From: Holophagaceae bacterium
GTDB lineage: Bacteria > Acidobacteriota > Holophagae > Holophagales > Holophagaceae
Assembly (NCBI GenBank): GCA_003158505.1
Contig: PMJK01000025.1
Location: 4,595-41,152, forward strand
Direction of reading: 5' to 3'
DNA: 36,558 nt
The position numbers and the translations under genes were made by a program. Below are positions 1-7,324 of this stretch, piece after piece (position 1 is the stretch's first letter; the number at the start of each line of letters is the position of its first letter). The notes below the pieces were generated by a model. It saw nothing but the letters and a program-made list of their open reading frames with translations, had not been told where the DNA came from and did not search any database.

Positions 1-239
1 ACCAGGAGGCGATAGTTGCTGGGCCGGTACAGTCCGGGAATCAGGCCGAAGGCCGCCAGGCTGACCAGGGCACCCACCACGAAGCGAAGCACCGCAAGAT
101 GTCCTGCCGTGAACCCCATGTCCGGCATCGTGAGCTTTCGCGCCAGGATGGCCATCAGGCCGAAGCAGAGCGCGGATCCCGCCAACTCCACGCGCGCCAC
201 CATGCGGCGGCGGGACTGGGCGGCAGTGTAGGCGGTCAT
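1..239 (-). CDS. EamA/DMT-family permease, N-terminal part (cut by window edge)
   Basis: Reading the minus strand from the ATG at 239 gives about 79 residues without a stop to the window edge. The protein starts MTAYTAAQSRRRMVARVELA and continues into two hydrophobic helices: one contains GSALCFGLMAILARK, and a second follows an FTAGHLAVLRFVVGAL stretch. A short basic N-terminus, a first helix ending in a basic residue and an LRF..GAL second helix are typical of drug/metabolite transporters of the EamA family, inner-membrane exporters with about ten helices. A GGAGG-type ribosome site lies just upstream of the ATG. The substrate cannot be told from this fragment. Confidence 0.72.
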   Translation of the reverse strand, partial: MTAYTAAQSRRRMVARVELAGSALCFGLMAILARKLTMPDMGFTAGHLAVLRFVVGALVSLAAFGLIPGLYRPSNYRLL

Positions 240-350
240 GCCCTCCATCCTGCCTGGAATGACCCTCTGGGGATCATGCGAAGAGCAGTCTGAGAACGTG
301 TTTTGGAATCCCGCGAGTCGCGACGGAGGCCAGTCGCTTTGAAAACAGAC

Positions 351-800
351 CTAGTCCGGCTCGGGGTCAAGAAGCCATGGAGACTTGCTGATGATCTGAT
401 CGGAAGTGAAGGTTGGGGCCACGTCTCCAAGCAGGAATCGACCACCAGGGCGCTGCCGGATCAGATTCAAATAGGGTCCAAGGGGTGAATCGATCGCCAT
501 TCCAGGGTGTGACGGCGCAGCCGTACGGGAGGTCGACAACTGCCGTTCCGCAGGCACAGCCTCTCCTGAATAGGGTTGCAACTTAAGGACCACCTTATGG
601 CTCTGGGAGGCCTTCGTCTCCCCGGACAGGTCGACGACGATGAACTTGCCTGCGCCCTTTCCAGAGACATCCAGAGAGAAGGCGACTTCCAGGGTCACCT
701 CCTGAAGTTCGAAGAAGGCATCGTTTTCCTCAGCCTTCGCCTGCTCCAGTTCTGCCCTCACTTCTTTGATGAAATCCCGAAGGCTAATACGCCCTTTCAT
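351..800 (-). CDS. Trypco2-like (trypsin-co-occurring domain 2) protein
   Basis: This 149-aa protein starts at an ATG preceded by AGGAGG at good spacing, which I prefer over an upstream in-frame start. Residues 4-75 match my memory of the Trypco2 domain: an amphipathic helix LRDFIKEVRAELEQA, an F-E-L-x-x-V-T-L-E-V strand, a GAGKFIVVDL strand, and an SHKVVLKLQP final strand. The C-terminal half is low in recognisable features and probably flexible. Trypco domains were described by comparative genomics as small partners of peptidases in bacterial conflict systems. Here the gene lies 115 bp downstream of a sedolisin peptidase on the same strand, so the pair is probably co-transcribed. The role (regulator, adaptor or substrate of the peptidase) is inference. 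Confidence 0.7.
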   Translation of the reverse strand: MKGRISLRDFIKEVRAELEQAKAEENDAFFELQEVTLEVAFSLDVSGKGAGKFIVVDLSGETKASQSHKVVLKLQPYSGEAVPAERQLSTSRTAAPSHPGMAIDSPLGPYLNLIRQRPGGRFLLGDVAPTFTSDQIISKSPWLLDPEPD

Positions 801-915
801 GCATCCTCCTTGAGAAGTCAGATGGATGGTCAACCGATGGCCCGGATGTCTCGACGGAATTCAGGACTCATGCAGACTCATCGGGGCGGGGCCATTCCCA
901 AGACCGGGGAAGGCC

Positions 916-2070
916 TCAGGTCGACGCTGGACGGATCAACAATTGCGCGAGTTTTGCGCCGATCGGTGACCCGAGCCCGGTGCATGGATCGGGGCCTGTG
1001 CTGGCGCGGAAGGCACCGTTGTCCCCCGACGTAATATCGTTGAAGCAGACAGGGTTGAGCCACAACTTGGGAGTGAGAAAACCAAGTTTGGTTCCGAAGG
1101 CGGCAAACAGTCCTGCATAGAGCGGCGCGACGGCACTGGTCCCACCGATGGGTACCTGGGCGCCATGCAGAATGATCATGTAGCCAGTATTCGGGTCGGC
1201 GTTGGCGGCCACGTCGGGCACCATCCGCCCCGGTCCATGCGGTGCCCCCGCCTGCCAGGGGGGCATCGGCGTGAACAGGGTCGAGAACCCGCCGCCAGTT
1301 CCCTCACCACTCGTATGGCCGGGATTGTTGTTCCATACCGTCTCCGCGGTGGACGTCTTTCGGGTCCCACCGCAGCCGATCACATGCGGAGCAGAGGCCG
1401 GGAGGTCCACATTGGCTGGATTTGGCCCGCCATCGCTCGAATCATTATCGCCGGAGGCCGCGAATACGATCATGCCGGCCGCGGTGGCATCCGTTGCCGC
1501 CTGCTCCATGTCATGAGCGGCCTGCGCCCCCCAGTTGGCCTCATCGGCTCCCCAAGAGATCGAGCAGACATCGCAGCCATCGGCCATTGCTGCCCGGACC
1601 GCGGCCGCGATGTCCTGGGCCCAGTAGACCCGGATCGTGGCGGCCTTGCCGGTGGCCACAAAATAGGCGGCGCCGGCGACTTCGATGTCGAGGGCTACCT
1701 CGCCATCGGCACTATTCGGCCCGGGGTTAGGAGTGTTCTTGGTTCCGTCGACCGAAACGTCCGCGATCTTCGGCTGCGGTTGGCCGAGGCCGCGGAAGAA
1801 CTGGTCCATGTCGGACTGGACCCAACCTCCACCGAGTTCGACGATGGCGATCACACCGCCGCCAGTGAGGTTCGTGGGCCAGCTGTAGGCGGCGCAGAGA
1901 TCGGGGACGCTCCATGGGCCTCCGTCTATTGACCTCCCCGTGGCGGATCCGGTCCGGCCCATATGGAAATAGGGGTGGACCTTCGGGCGCAGCACGCCAT
2001 GGAGGTAGGAGTGAAGGGCGGCGCGAAGAGCGCCTCCCTCCGCGGATGGTTTATCTTTAGGTTGATCCAT
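916..2070 (-). CDS. S53 family peptidase (sedolisin), lacking signal peptide and pro-domain
   Basis: The 384-aa product has the sedolisin catalytic set: Glu124 and Asp128 in GEVALDIEVA, Asp208 in FAASGDNDSS (oxyanion aspartate), and the nucleophile Ser312 in GGTSAVAPLYAG. A calcium site near the C-terminus is suggested by Asp345 (FNDITSG) and Asp361 (DPCTGLGSP). S53 enzymes are serine-carboxyl endopeptidases, normally secreted as zymogens with a pro-region of roughly 180 residues. Here the catalytic domain begins after only about 50 residues, and the N-terminus (MDQPKDKPSAEGG) is hydrophilic, so the enzyme is probably made in the cytoplasm without a classical pro-domain. The ATG at 2070 follows GGAGG by 5 nt; an in-frame TTG one codon earlier is less likely. 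It is followed by the Trypco2-like gene. Confidence 0.93.
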   Translation of the reverse strand: MDQPKDKPSAEGGALRAALHSYLHGVLRPKVHPYFHMGRTGSATGRSIDGGPWSVPDLCAAYSWPTNLTGGGVIAIVELGGGWVQSDMDQFFRGLGQPQPKIADVSVDGTKNTPNPGPNSADGEVALDIEVAGAAYFVATGKAATIRVYWAQDIAAAVRAAMADGCDVCSISWGADEANWGAQAAHDMEQAATDATAAGMIVFAASGDNDSSDGGPNPANVDLPASAPHVIGCGGTRKTSTAETVWNNNPGHTSGEGTGGGFSTLFTPMPPWQAGAPHGPGRMVPDVAANADPNTGYMIILHGAQVPIGGTSAVAPLYAGLFAAFGTKLGFLTPKLWLNPVCFNDITSGDNGAFRASTGPDPCTGLGSPIGAKLAQLLIRPAST

Positions 2071-2230
2071 CAAGTCCTCCCGATGAGAGCGGTGGCCTTA
2101 TGGGCGGTGGGATGAATAGATCTAGGGCTGACAGGGTATGTCCGCCGCACGCTCCCTGCAAGGTTGTCTAGGCATTCTATGGATTTCATCTGTAATGCAG
2201 GGTCGCAGCAGGGGGCTAGACTCCAGGCCC

Positions 2231-2258
2231 TTGACAAGGCCGGATGGCCCTCTAGGCT
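2231..2258 (+). promoter_or_regulatory. Candidate sigma-70 promoter in the 353-bp divergent spacer
   Basis: The spacer 2071-2423 separates the minus-strand peptidase from the plus-strand lipoprotein and holds no gene I can support. It contains a perfect -35 hexamer TTGACA (2231-2236), then 16 bp, then TAGGCT (2253-2258) as a weak -10. This would give a 5' leader of about 160 nt before the lipoprotein start. Three CCCTGCA/TGCAGGG half-sites scattered around 2150-2270 could be operator-like, but this is weak. I found no clear promoter for the peptidase. Confidence 0.4.
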
Positions 2259-2423
2259 GTCCCTGCAGAACCAACCGATTGGGCTCAGAATCGACAGATG
2301 ATCTCTGGGTCGAGGGGAAATCCCGCTGAACCCACAAGGTGATATCCCCCAAAAAGACAATGCCTTCTTGCACCATCAATCGCAATGACGCCGACTGCAA
2401 TGATCGCCCTCTGCGAGGACCCC

Positions 2424-3353
2424 ATGAAACCCATTAATTGCCTGGTGCTGCCGTTGGCGCTTCTATGGGTGGGCTGCGGTCCCATATTGACGAAACCCCA
2501 GGTGACTGCAGTTTCAGATTTCGAAACGGCCACAAAGAAGTATTCGGCGCTCCCCGGTTCCGTACTCCGGGCTTATGAGGAAGTCCACTCGGCGGACACG
2601 CTGTTCACGGCTTCGTCTGCCGAGACGAAGGACGCAAAGATGAGCCTTGCTGTGGTGAAAAGGAGCCTCCTAACCAGCGATGAACTGCGCAAGAAAGCCA
2701 CGCAGCTGGATAAGGCAGTGGGCGTCCTCACGACCTATTCCGAGGCCCTTACCCAGTTGGTGTCCGACGATCAACTGAAGGCCCTGGACTCCGATGCCGA
2801 GGACCTGGGGAAGGCCCTGGATGGAAGCATCGCCGAATACAACAATCTGACCCACAGCACCGAGAACATTCATTCTTTCGGGACCGCTGCAGCCGCAGCG
2901 GTGAGGGGTATTAGCGGGATTTGGGTCCGGGAGAAGCAGGCCAAATACCTGCAGCGATTCGTCGAGGATGCGGACCCCATGGTCCAACAGCTGGCGAAGG
3001 ACCTGGCCGAGCTGATGCAGGAGCTTGGAAGCGAAGGGCCAGACTGTGTATGTTTCTCAGCGGAGAAATTGAAACTCGAAGCCAATTTCATTTCATATTT
3101 CTCCTTCCGGCCAGGATTCATGAACCACGGTGATGTGGAGGCATTCGCGACCTGGATGGCCAAGGCCAATGCTGGAAGGGAGCTGGCGGTGGCGGTGGAC
3201 GCTTCAACCACCAAATTAGGGAAGGCCCACACGGCCTTGGTCGCGGCCGTTAAGCCCGATGGCTCACTAAAGGGGCACCTGGAAGAACTGCGCAGTCTGT
3301 CCGAGCAAATCAAGGCGGCGCAGTCCCTTCAGAAAAAGGTGGGATCCGATTAG
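2424..3353 (+). CDS. Putative lipoprotein, mostly helical, unknown function
   Basis: The 309-aa product starts at an ATG with GAGGA upstream; the in-frame start 39 nt earlier has no ribosome site. Residues 1-18 form a short lipoprotein signal (MKPINCLVLPLALLWVGC) with Cys18 as the probable lipidated residue. The -3 position is Trp, so the lipobox is imperfect. The mature part is nearly all predicted helix, rich in Ala, Leu, Lys and Glu with heptad-like spacing, and has an odd CVC pair near residue 204. It is probably a periplasm-facing, membrane-anchored coiled-coil protein. I do not recognise a family. The next gene starts 46 bp downstream on the same strand, and the divergent neighbour is the sedolisin/Trypco2 pair. 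Confidence 0.7.
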   Translation: MKPINCLVLPLALLWVGCGPILTKPQVTAVSDFETATKKYSALPGSVLRAYEEVHSADTLFTASSAETKDAKMSLAVVKRSLLTSDELRKKATQLDKAVGVLTTYSEALTQLVSDDQLKALDSDAEDLGKALDGSIAEYNNLTHSTENIHSFGTAAAAAVRGISGIWVREKQAKYLQRFVEDADPMVQQLAKDLAELMQELGSEGPDCVCFSAEKLKLEANFISYFSFRPGFMNHGDVEAFATWMAKANAGRELAVAVDASTTKLGKAHTALVAAVKPDGSLKGHLEELRSLSEQIKAAQSLQKKVGSD

Positions 3354-3399
3354 GCGGATCCTCGAATCATGATCCACAGGCCAAAGGGAGACTCACACC

Positions 3400-3744
3400 A
3401 TGGCAAACACGGAACGCCTTGCAGCCCTCCAGAAGGTAAGGGTCGCCCGGAATGCCGTACAGGCAGCCCGCACCAAGGCCGGCCTTACTCCCGAGGATCA
3501 GACTGCCCTCACCAAGCTCTTCTTCGACCTCGATGATCTTGAGGATTCGTTGATTCTCGAGGAAATCCGCGACAAGGTCGACTCGATGAGGATCGACGCC
3601 AAGGATCTGGCCGATGTCGCAGGTCAAGTGAAGAATGCCCATGCGGCCTTGACCAAGGAAGCCGCACTCGTGGAGGACGCAGCCAAAGCCGTTAATGGAC
3701 TCGTGCAGGTGGTGACCGCTGCGGCCTCTGCGGGGCTTCTCTAG
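3400..3744 (+). CDS. Small all-helical protein, unknown function
   Basis: The 114-aa protein starts at an ATG with AAAGGGAG upstream. It has no signal peptide and no membrane segment. It reads as three or four amphipathic helices, including an acidic FFDLDDLEDSLILEEIRDKV helix and an Ala/Val-rich C-terminal helix (AAKAVNGLVQVVTAAASAGLL is the end). Its composition and heptad pattern resemble the preceding lipoprotein, with which it probably shares a transcript. It could be a partner of that protein. I do not recognise the family. Confidence 0.65.
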   Translation: MANTERLAALQKVRVARNAVQAARTKAGLTPEDQTALTKLFFDLDDLEDSLILEEIRDKVDSMRIDAKDLADVAGQVKNAHAALTKEAALVEDAAKAVNGLVQVVTAAASAGLL

Positions 3745-3769
3745 CGCATTCTCGGCGACACCTGAACCA

Positions 3770-5248
3770 TCATGGGTTGTAAGCCCCCTGGGGCAGGTTC
3801 AGTCCCGCGGTGTGGAAGGCGGACTGCAAGGCCCCACCCCGGAAGGCGTCCCGGTCCGCGGCTTCCAGGTGGTCCAGCAGGTGGGACAGGTTGGCGCCGC
3901 TGGGCACGGTGGGCACGCCGAGGTCCGCCGCCAACTGGGGCAAGGTGAGATCATCGAGAAAGGTGCCCTCCTCGCGGACCACGAACCCCCGCAGCGTGTA
4001 CTGGTCCGTCGGCCCCGTATGAGTGCGGAGGCTGGACGATGGCACCACCACCGCGTCCACCCAGTCGGGCCGGCCACCCTTGGCGTCCCGGTCCGCGTGG
4101 GCCGCGTACTTCAGATCCTCGCCACAGAGCAGACCCGCCACAGTGACGGTCTCCCCGAAGCTGAAGTTCGCCGCGGCAATCACTCTCAGGTGACTGCCCA
4201 CGGCGCGGTTCAGCTCAGCGACCACGCGGCTCAGCGTCGGCGCAAAACTGGCACCCGTGAGCAGCAGCACCCGGCGGCCCGCGAAGCCCCTCGCCCGGGG
4301 GCTCCTGATGAAGCGGCGGCTGTGCTCCAGGAACCGCCGCACCAGGCCTACGCCGTTCTCCAGCTGGGCCCAGGAGCGCGAGTAGAAGCTGCGGCCCGGC
4401 ACCTCGATCCCAGCCCGGGTGAACCACTCGTCCGCCAGCAGCAGCCAGGGTTCGCCATTGTTGGCCTTGGCGTAGCGCCGCACCTCCGGCGCCCAGCGGG
4501 CCACCCAGGCCCGGGCGAAGGCCGGATCCACGTCCTGCACGTCGGGGAGGTTCTCCCGGTGGGCGGTGAGACCCACGGGCACGCAGGAGAGGCTCAGGAC
4601 GCTGCCTCGCCCTTCCCGGCGGCGGGCCCAAAGATCCTCGAGAGTGCGCTGCCAGATGGCGCCATCGTTGAGGCCCGGGGCCACCACCGCCTGGGTGTGG
4701 ACATCGATGCCGCCCGCCAGCAGGTGGTCGAGCTTGCGAAGGATGTCGCCTTCGCGGGGATTGCCCACCACCCGGATGCGGGCCTCGGGCTCCGTGGCGT
4801 GGACCGACACGTGGATGGGGCTCAAGCGCTCGCGCACGATGCGGTCCAGCTCCGCATCGTCGCTGCTGGAAAGGGTCGTGAAGTGGCCGTAGAGGAAGGA
4901 CAGGCGGATGTCTTCATCCTTCAGGTAGAGCGATTTCCGGAAGCCCTTGGGCATCTGGTGCACGAAGCAGAACACGCAGTTCTGCTTGCAGACTTTCACC
5001 TCGTCCTGGGCCAGGTCCACCCCGATGCCCTCGCCGCCGTTCTCCACGAAGGTCTCGAAGGTGCTGCCATCCGGCCGCTGCAGGGCGAGTTCAGCCTGGT
5101 CCTCCCGGGTGATGAGGAACTGGTAGTTCAGCTGGTCCAGCACCGCCTCGCCGTGGATCTCCAGCAGCGTGTCGCCCGGCCGGATCCCAGCCTCCTCGGC
5201 CAGGCTACCGGGTTCCACCGTGATGATCTGTACGCCCTTCTGTGCCAA
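3770..5248 (-). CDS. DUF512/PDZ radical SAM protein
   Basis: The 492-aa protein opens with a PDZ-like domain (about residues 5-70; VEPGSLAEEAGIRPGDTLLE). A radical SAM cluster motif follows at Cys87, Cys91 and Cys94 (VCKQNCVFCF), spaced C-x3-C-x2-C to bind a 4Fe-4S cluster and S-adenosylmethionine. The C-terminal half fits DUF512 and ends near GVPTVPSGANLSHLLDHLE. This architecture is common in anaerobes, Firmicutes and cyanobacteria; its substrate is not established. I take the TTG at 5248 as start: GGAG lies 7 nt upstream and no in-frame ATG precedes the PDZ domain. It converges with the small helical gene, 25 bp apart. It is downstream of the transglutaminase genes but separated from them by a hairpin. 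Confidence 0.9.
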   Translation of the reverse strand: MAQKGVQIITVEPGSLAEEAGIRPGDTLLEIHGEAVLDQLNYQFLITREDQAELALQRPDGSTFETFVENGGEGIGVDLAQDEVKVCKQNCVFCFVHQMPKGFRKSLYLKDEDIRLSFLYGHFTTLSSSDDAELDRIVRERLSPIHVSVHATEPEARIRVVGNPREGDILRKLDHLLAGGIDVHTQAVVAPGLNDGAIWQRTLEDLWARRREGRGSVLSLSCVPVGLTAHRENLPDVQDVDPAFARAWVARWAPEVRRYAKANNGEPWLLLADEWFTRAGIEVPGRSFYSRSWAQLENGVGLVRRFLEHSRRFIRSPRARGFAGRRVLLLTGASFAPTLSRVVAELNRAVGSHLRVIAAANFSFGETVTVAGLLCGEDLKYAAHADRDAKGGRPDWVDAVVVPSSSLRTHTGPTDQYTLRGFVVREEGTFLDDLTLPQLAADLGVPTVPSGANLSHLLDHLEAADRDAFRGGALQSAFHTAGLNLPQGAYNP

Positions 5249-5262
5249 TGAGCCGCTCCATG

Positions 5263-5290
5263 CTCGGAATCCTCTGGCGAGGATCCCGAG
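5263..5290. terminator. Hairpin between transglutaminase and radical SAM genes
   Basis: CTCGG and ATCCTC (5263-5274) pair with GAGGAT and CCGAG (5279-5290) around a TGGC loop, giving 11 bp with one A-C mismatch. On the plus strand it is followed by a T-rich stretch (TTCTATTCT), but both neighbouring genes are on the minus strand, where no U-tract follows. It may be a weak terminator or processing site after the DUF3857 genes. Confidence 0.4.
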
Positions 5291-5326
5291 TTCTATTCTG
5301 ACAGGCAGAAGCGTGGGGGCCTCGGG

Positions 5327-7324
5327 CTAGGGCAGCACCTTGAAGGCCAGGGCATCGGCCAGCAGGTTCTTGGTTTCGGACCGGTCCTTTTTTGCGGCCG
5401 CGACTCCCTCCTCCCGCTGGCTGAAATCATAGAAGGCCCTTTTCGGAGCAACCCGGAGGCGCAGCGACAATTTCGTTCCGGCCCCCTCGGAAGCGGCGGT
5501 GGCGGCCCAGTCATAGGCACGGAACGGCGAGTCGCCCGCTTTGGTCGGCAATACGGGAAGGCAGTGGAAGGGCACCAGGACTTCTCCGGTGTAAACAAGC
5601 TCAGGTCCTGCACCCTGGAAGACGGGATACCGCCTGGGCACCCCCGGCTTCTGGACTGGGCTAGGAAGGATCCGCCAGCCCAGCGGGGCGAGGGTGACTT
5701 CGCTCCCGGAGCGCCTGAAACCTTCGGGATGTTTCACATTGATTTCGATTGAAAAGGGCGTCTCCAGGTCCAGGGGATCACCTGTCTTCGTAATTTCAAG
5801 GGTGGCAGTTGGTGGCAGGTCCAGGAGCTTGGCCAGGATGTAGGTTCGGAGGGGTTGGATACCTTGAGCTTGGGCGACCTCACGCATCCCCCAGGCGTCC
5901 CCGGATTCCAACAGCTTCAGGGAAGCCTTCAGGGCACCCTGGGCATCAGCCTCGCCCCGGAGGGAGACCTCGACCTTGCCGGGGCTGATGGCCGAGGCGG
6001 GAATCTCGGCCCAGACCCCGCCATCCGGCGTGCAGATCAGGACCCTCCCCTCCCGATGGGACTCGCCGAGGAAGCCAAAGGGAGTGAAGCGATCAGTAGG
6101 ATCGACCAGCAGGAATCTCCCTTTGGGGGTATTCACTTCGGCGGGAAGGCCGAGGCTCCGGTCCAGCCGGATCGCCGCGATGGCGTGATTGAATAAAGGG
6201 AGGGAAGGGGGTTCGTCGACTTCAACCCTACCCTCCATGATCCGTGCAAGGACAGGATGCACGGCAACCCCGAGCTGCCGGGCATGGGCCATCAGGAAGC
6301 AGGTGAGATCCTTGCAGTCCCCGTATTTCCTGCGCCCGACCTCATCCGCCGCAAGCGGGATCCAACCCCGTTCTGGTGTCAGATAGACCTGCCGATAGTG
6401 CAGTTCCTTCGCCATCCATCGAGTCAGAAAATTGAGGCCAGACTTCAGGTCCTTCCCTTTCATCCCTTCAAGGAGAGGCAATTGCAGTTTGTCGGCGTAC
6501 TGCGACTGCATCCATACGGCGAACACATCCCAGTTGTTCCAGGGAGGCCCCTCCTTCAAGTCAGGATCAAGGAAACGAACATACACGTTTGGAAGCACAT
6601 TATGGGGGGCCGGGTGATAGGCCTCGTCCTTCGGAAGAGCTGGAACCTGGTCCACGGCGATGCCTCGGTCACCCAAGGGGAAGACTTTCGGCAACCAAGG
6701 GTCGAAATGACGGCAGTCCACCACGACCTCGACATGCTTCAGATTGGTAAACCAGCCCTCCTTCTTGGCGGGTTCGAGTTCCCATCTGCGGACGGGATAG
6801 GACCGGAGGATGCGGGCAGAGTCGGTGGGGCCCATTGGATGATGGATGACCTCCAGGGACTCGAATGCGACCAGACTGCCTTTGGCCACTCTCGGAAGCG
6901 TGGCTCCGGTGAGGGTTTCCATGGATATTTCGGCATCGCTGGCGTTGTCCATGGTGACGACCCGATCTTGATCCAGCTTGGTCACCTCACCATCGGGCCT
7001 GAGGTTCCATCCCTTGAGCTTTTTCACCTCGGAGGCCTTCCCGCCCAGGCCAAAAATGACAAATGTACCTTGGTCCAGGGCCCGCTCACTGAGGACCTTG
7101 ACGAGGCTCAGGCGCCGGGCCCGGATCTCGCCCTCGCCGGAATAGGCCACCTCAGTCCGCTCGAAGAGACCCCAGGCATCTAAGTCGGTCGGAACCGTTT
7201 CCCTGACGGCCGCCTCAGCGTGGGGCCGCGCCCAGTCGGGCAGCTTGGAAAAGTCCTGGGAGAGCAGGGGTGCCAGGCAGACCAGAGGGGGGACCAGCCA
7301 GCGGATCGACAGCATGCGGCTCAT
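5327..7324 (-). CDS. DUF3857 and transglutaminase-like protein, active-site residues present
   Basis: The 665-aa protein has an N-terminal signal peptide (MSRMLSIRWLVPPLVCLAPL), a DUF3857 beta-rich domain (about residues 50-230) and a transglutaminase-like core. The Cys-His-Asp triad is visible: Cys337 in YGDCKDLTCF, His380 in LFNHAIAAI and Asp408 in LLVDPTDRF. The fold is shared by peptidases and crosslinking enzymes; the substrate is unknown but should be periplasmic or surface-located. The C-terminal region has no obvious motif. The ATG at 7324 overlaps the stop of the upstream homologue by 4 bp (ATGA), so the two are translationally coupled and probably act together. An in-frame extension upstream lies inside the neighbouring gene and is rejected. 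Confidence 0.88.
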   Translation of the reverse strand: MSRMLSIRWLVPPLVCLAPLLSQDFSKLPDWARPHAEAAVRETVPTDLDAWGLFERTEVAYSGEGEIRARRLSLVKVLSERALDQGTFVIFGLGGKASEVKKLKGWNLRPDGEVTKLDQDRVVTMDNASDAEISMETLTGATLPRVAKGSLVAFESLEVIHHPMGPTDSARILRSYPVRRWELEPAKKEGWFTNLKHVEVVVDCRHFDPWLPKVFPLGDRGIAVDQVPALPKDEAYHPAPHNVLPNVYVRFLDPDLKEGPPWNNWDVFAVWMQSQYADKLQLPLLEGMKGKDLKSGLNFLTRWMAKELHYRQVYLTPERGWIPLAADEVGRRKYGDCKDLTCFLMAHARQLGVAVHPVLARIMEGRVEVDEPPSLPLFNHAIAAIRLDRSLGLPAEVNTPKGRFLLVDPTDRFTPFGFLGESHREGRVLICTPDGGVWAEIPASAISPGKVEVSLRGEADAQGALKASLKLLESGDAWGMREVAQAQGIQPLRTYILAKLLDLPPTATLEITKTGDPLDLETPFSIEINVKHPEGFRRSGSEVTLAPLGWRILPSPVQKPGVPRRYPVFQGAGPELVYTGEVLVPFHCLPVLPTKAGDSPFRAYDWAATAASEGAGTKLSLRLRVAPKRAFYDFSQREEGVAAAKKDRSETKNLLADALAFKVLP

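Noticed and set aside
313..330. CCTCCGTCG on the minus strand upstream of the EamA gene, similar to the leader block.
   Set aside because: There is no nearby ribosome site with ATG in the right frame, and the match covers only about nine bases of a GC-rich motif.
3812..5251. A 479-codon plus-strand frame opposite the radical SAM gene.
   Set aside because: It is a reverse-strand shadow; the minus strand has the cluster cysteines and a ribosome site.
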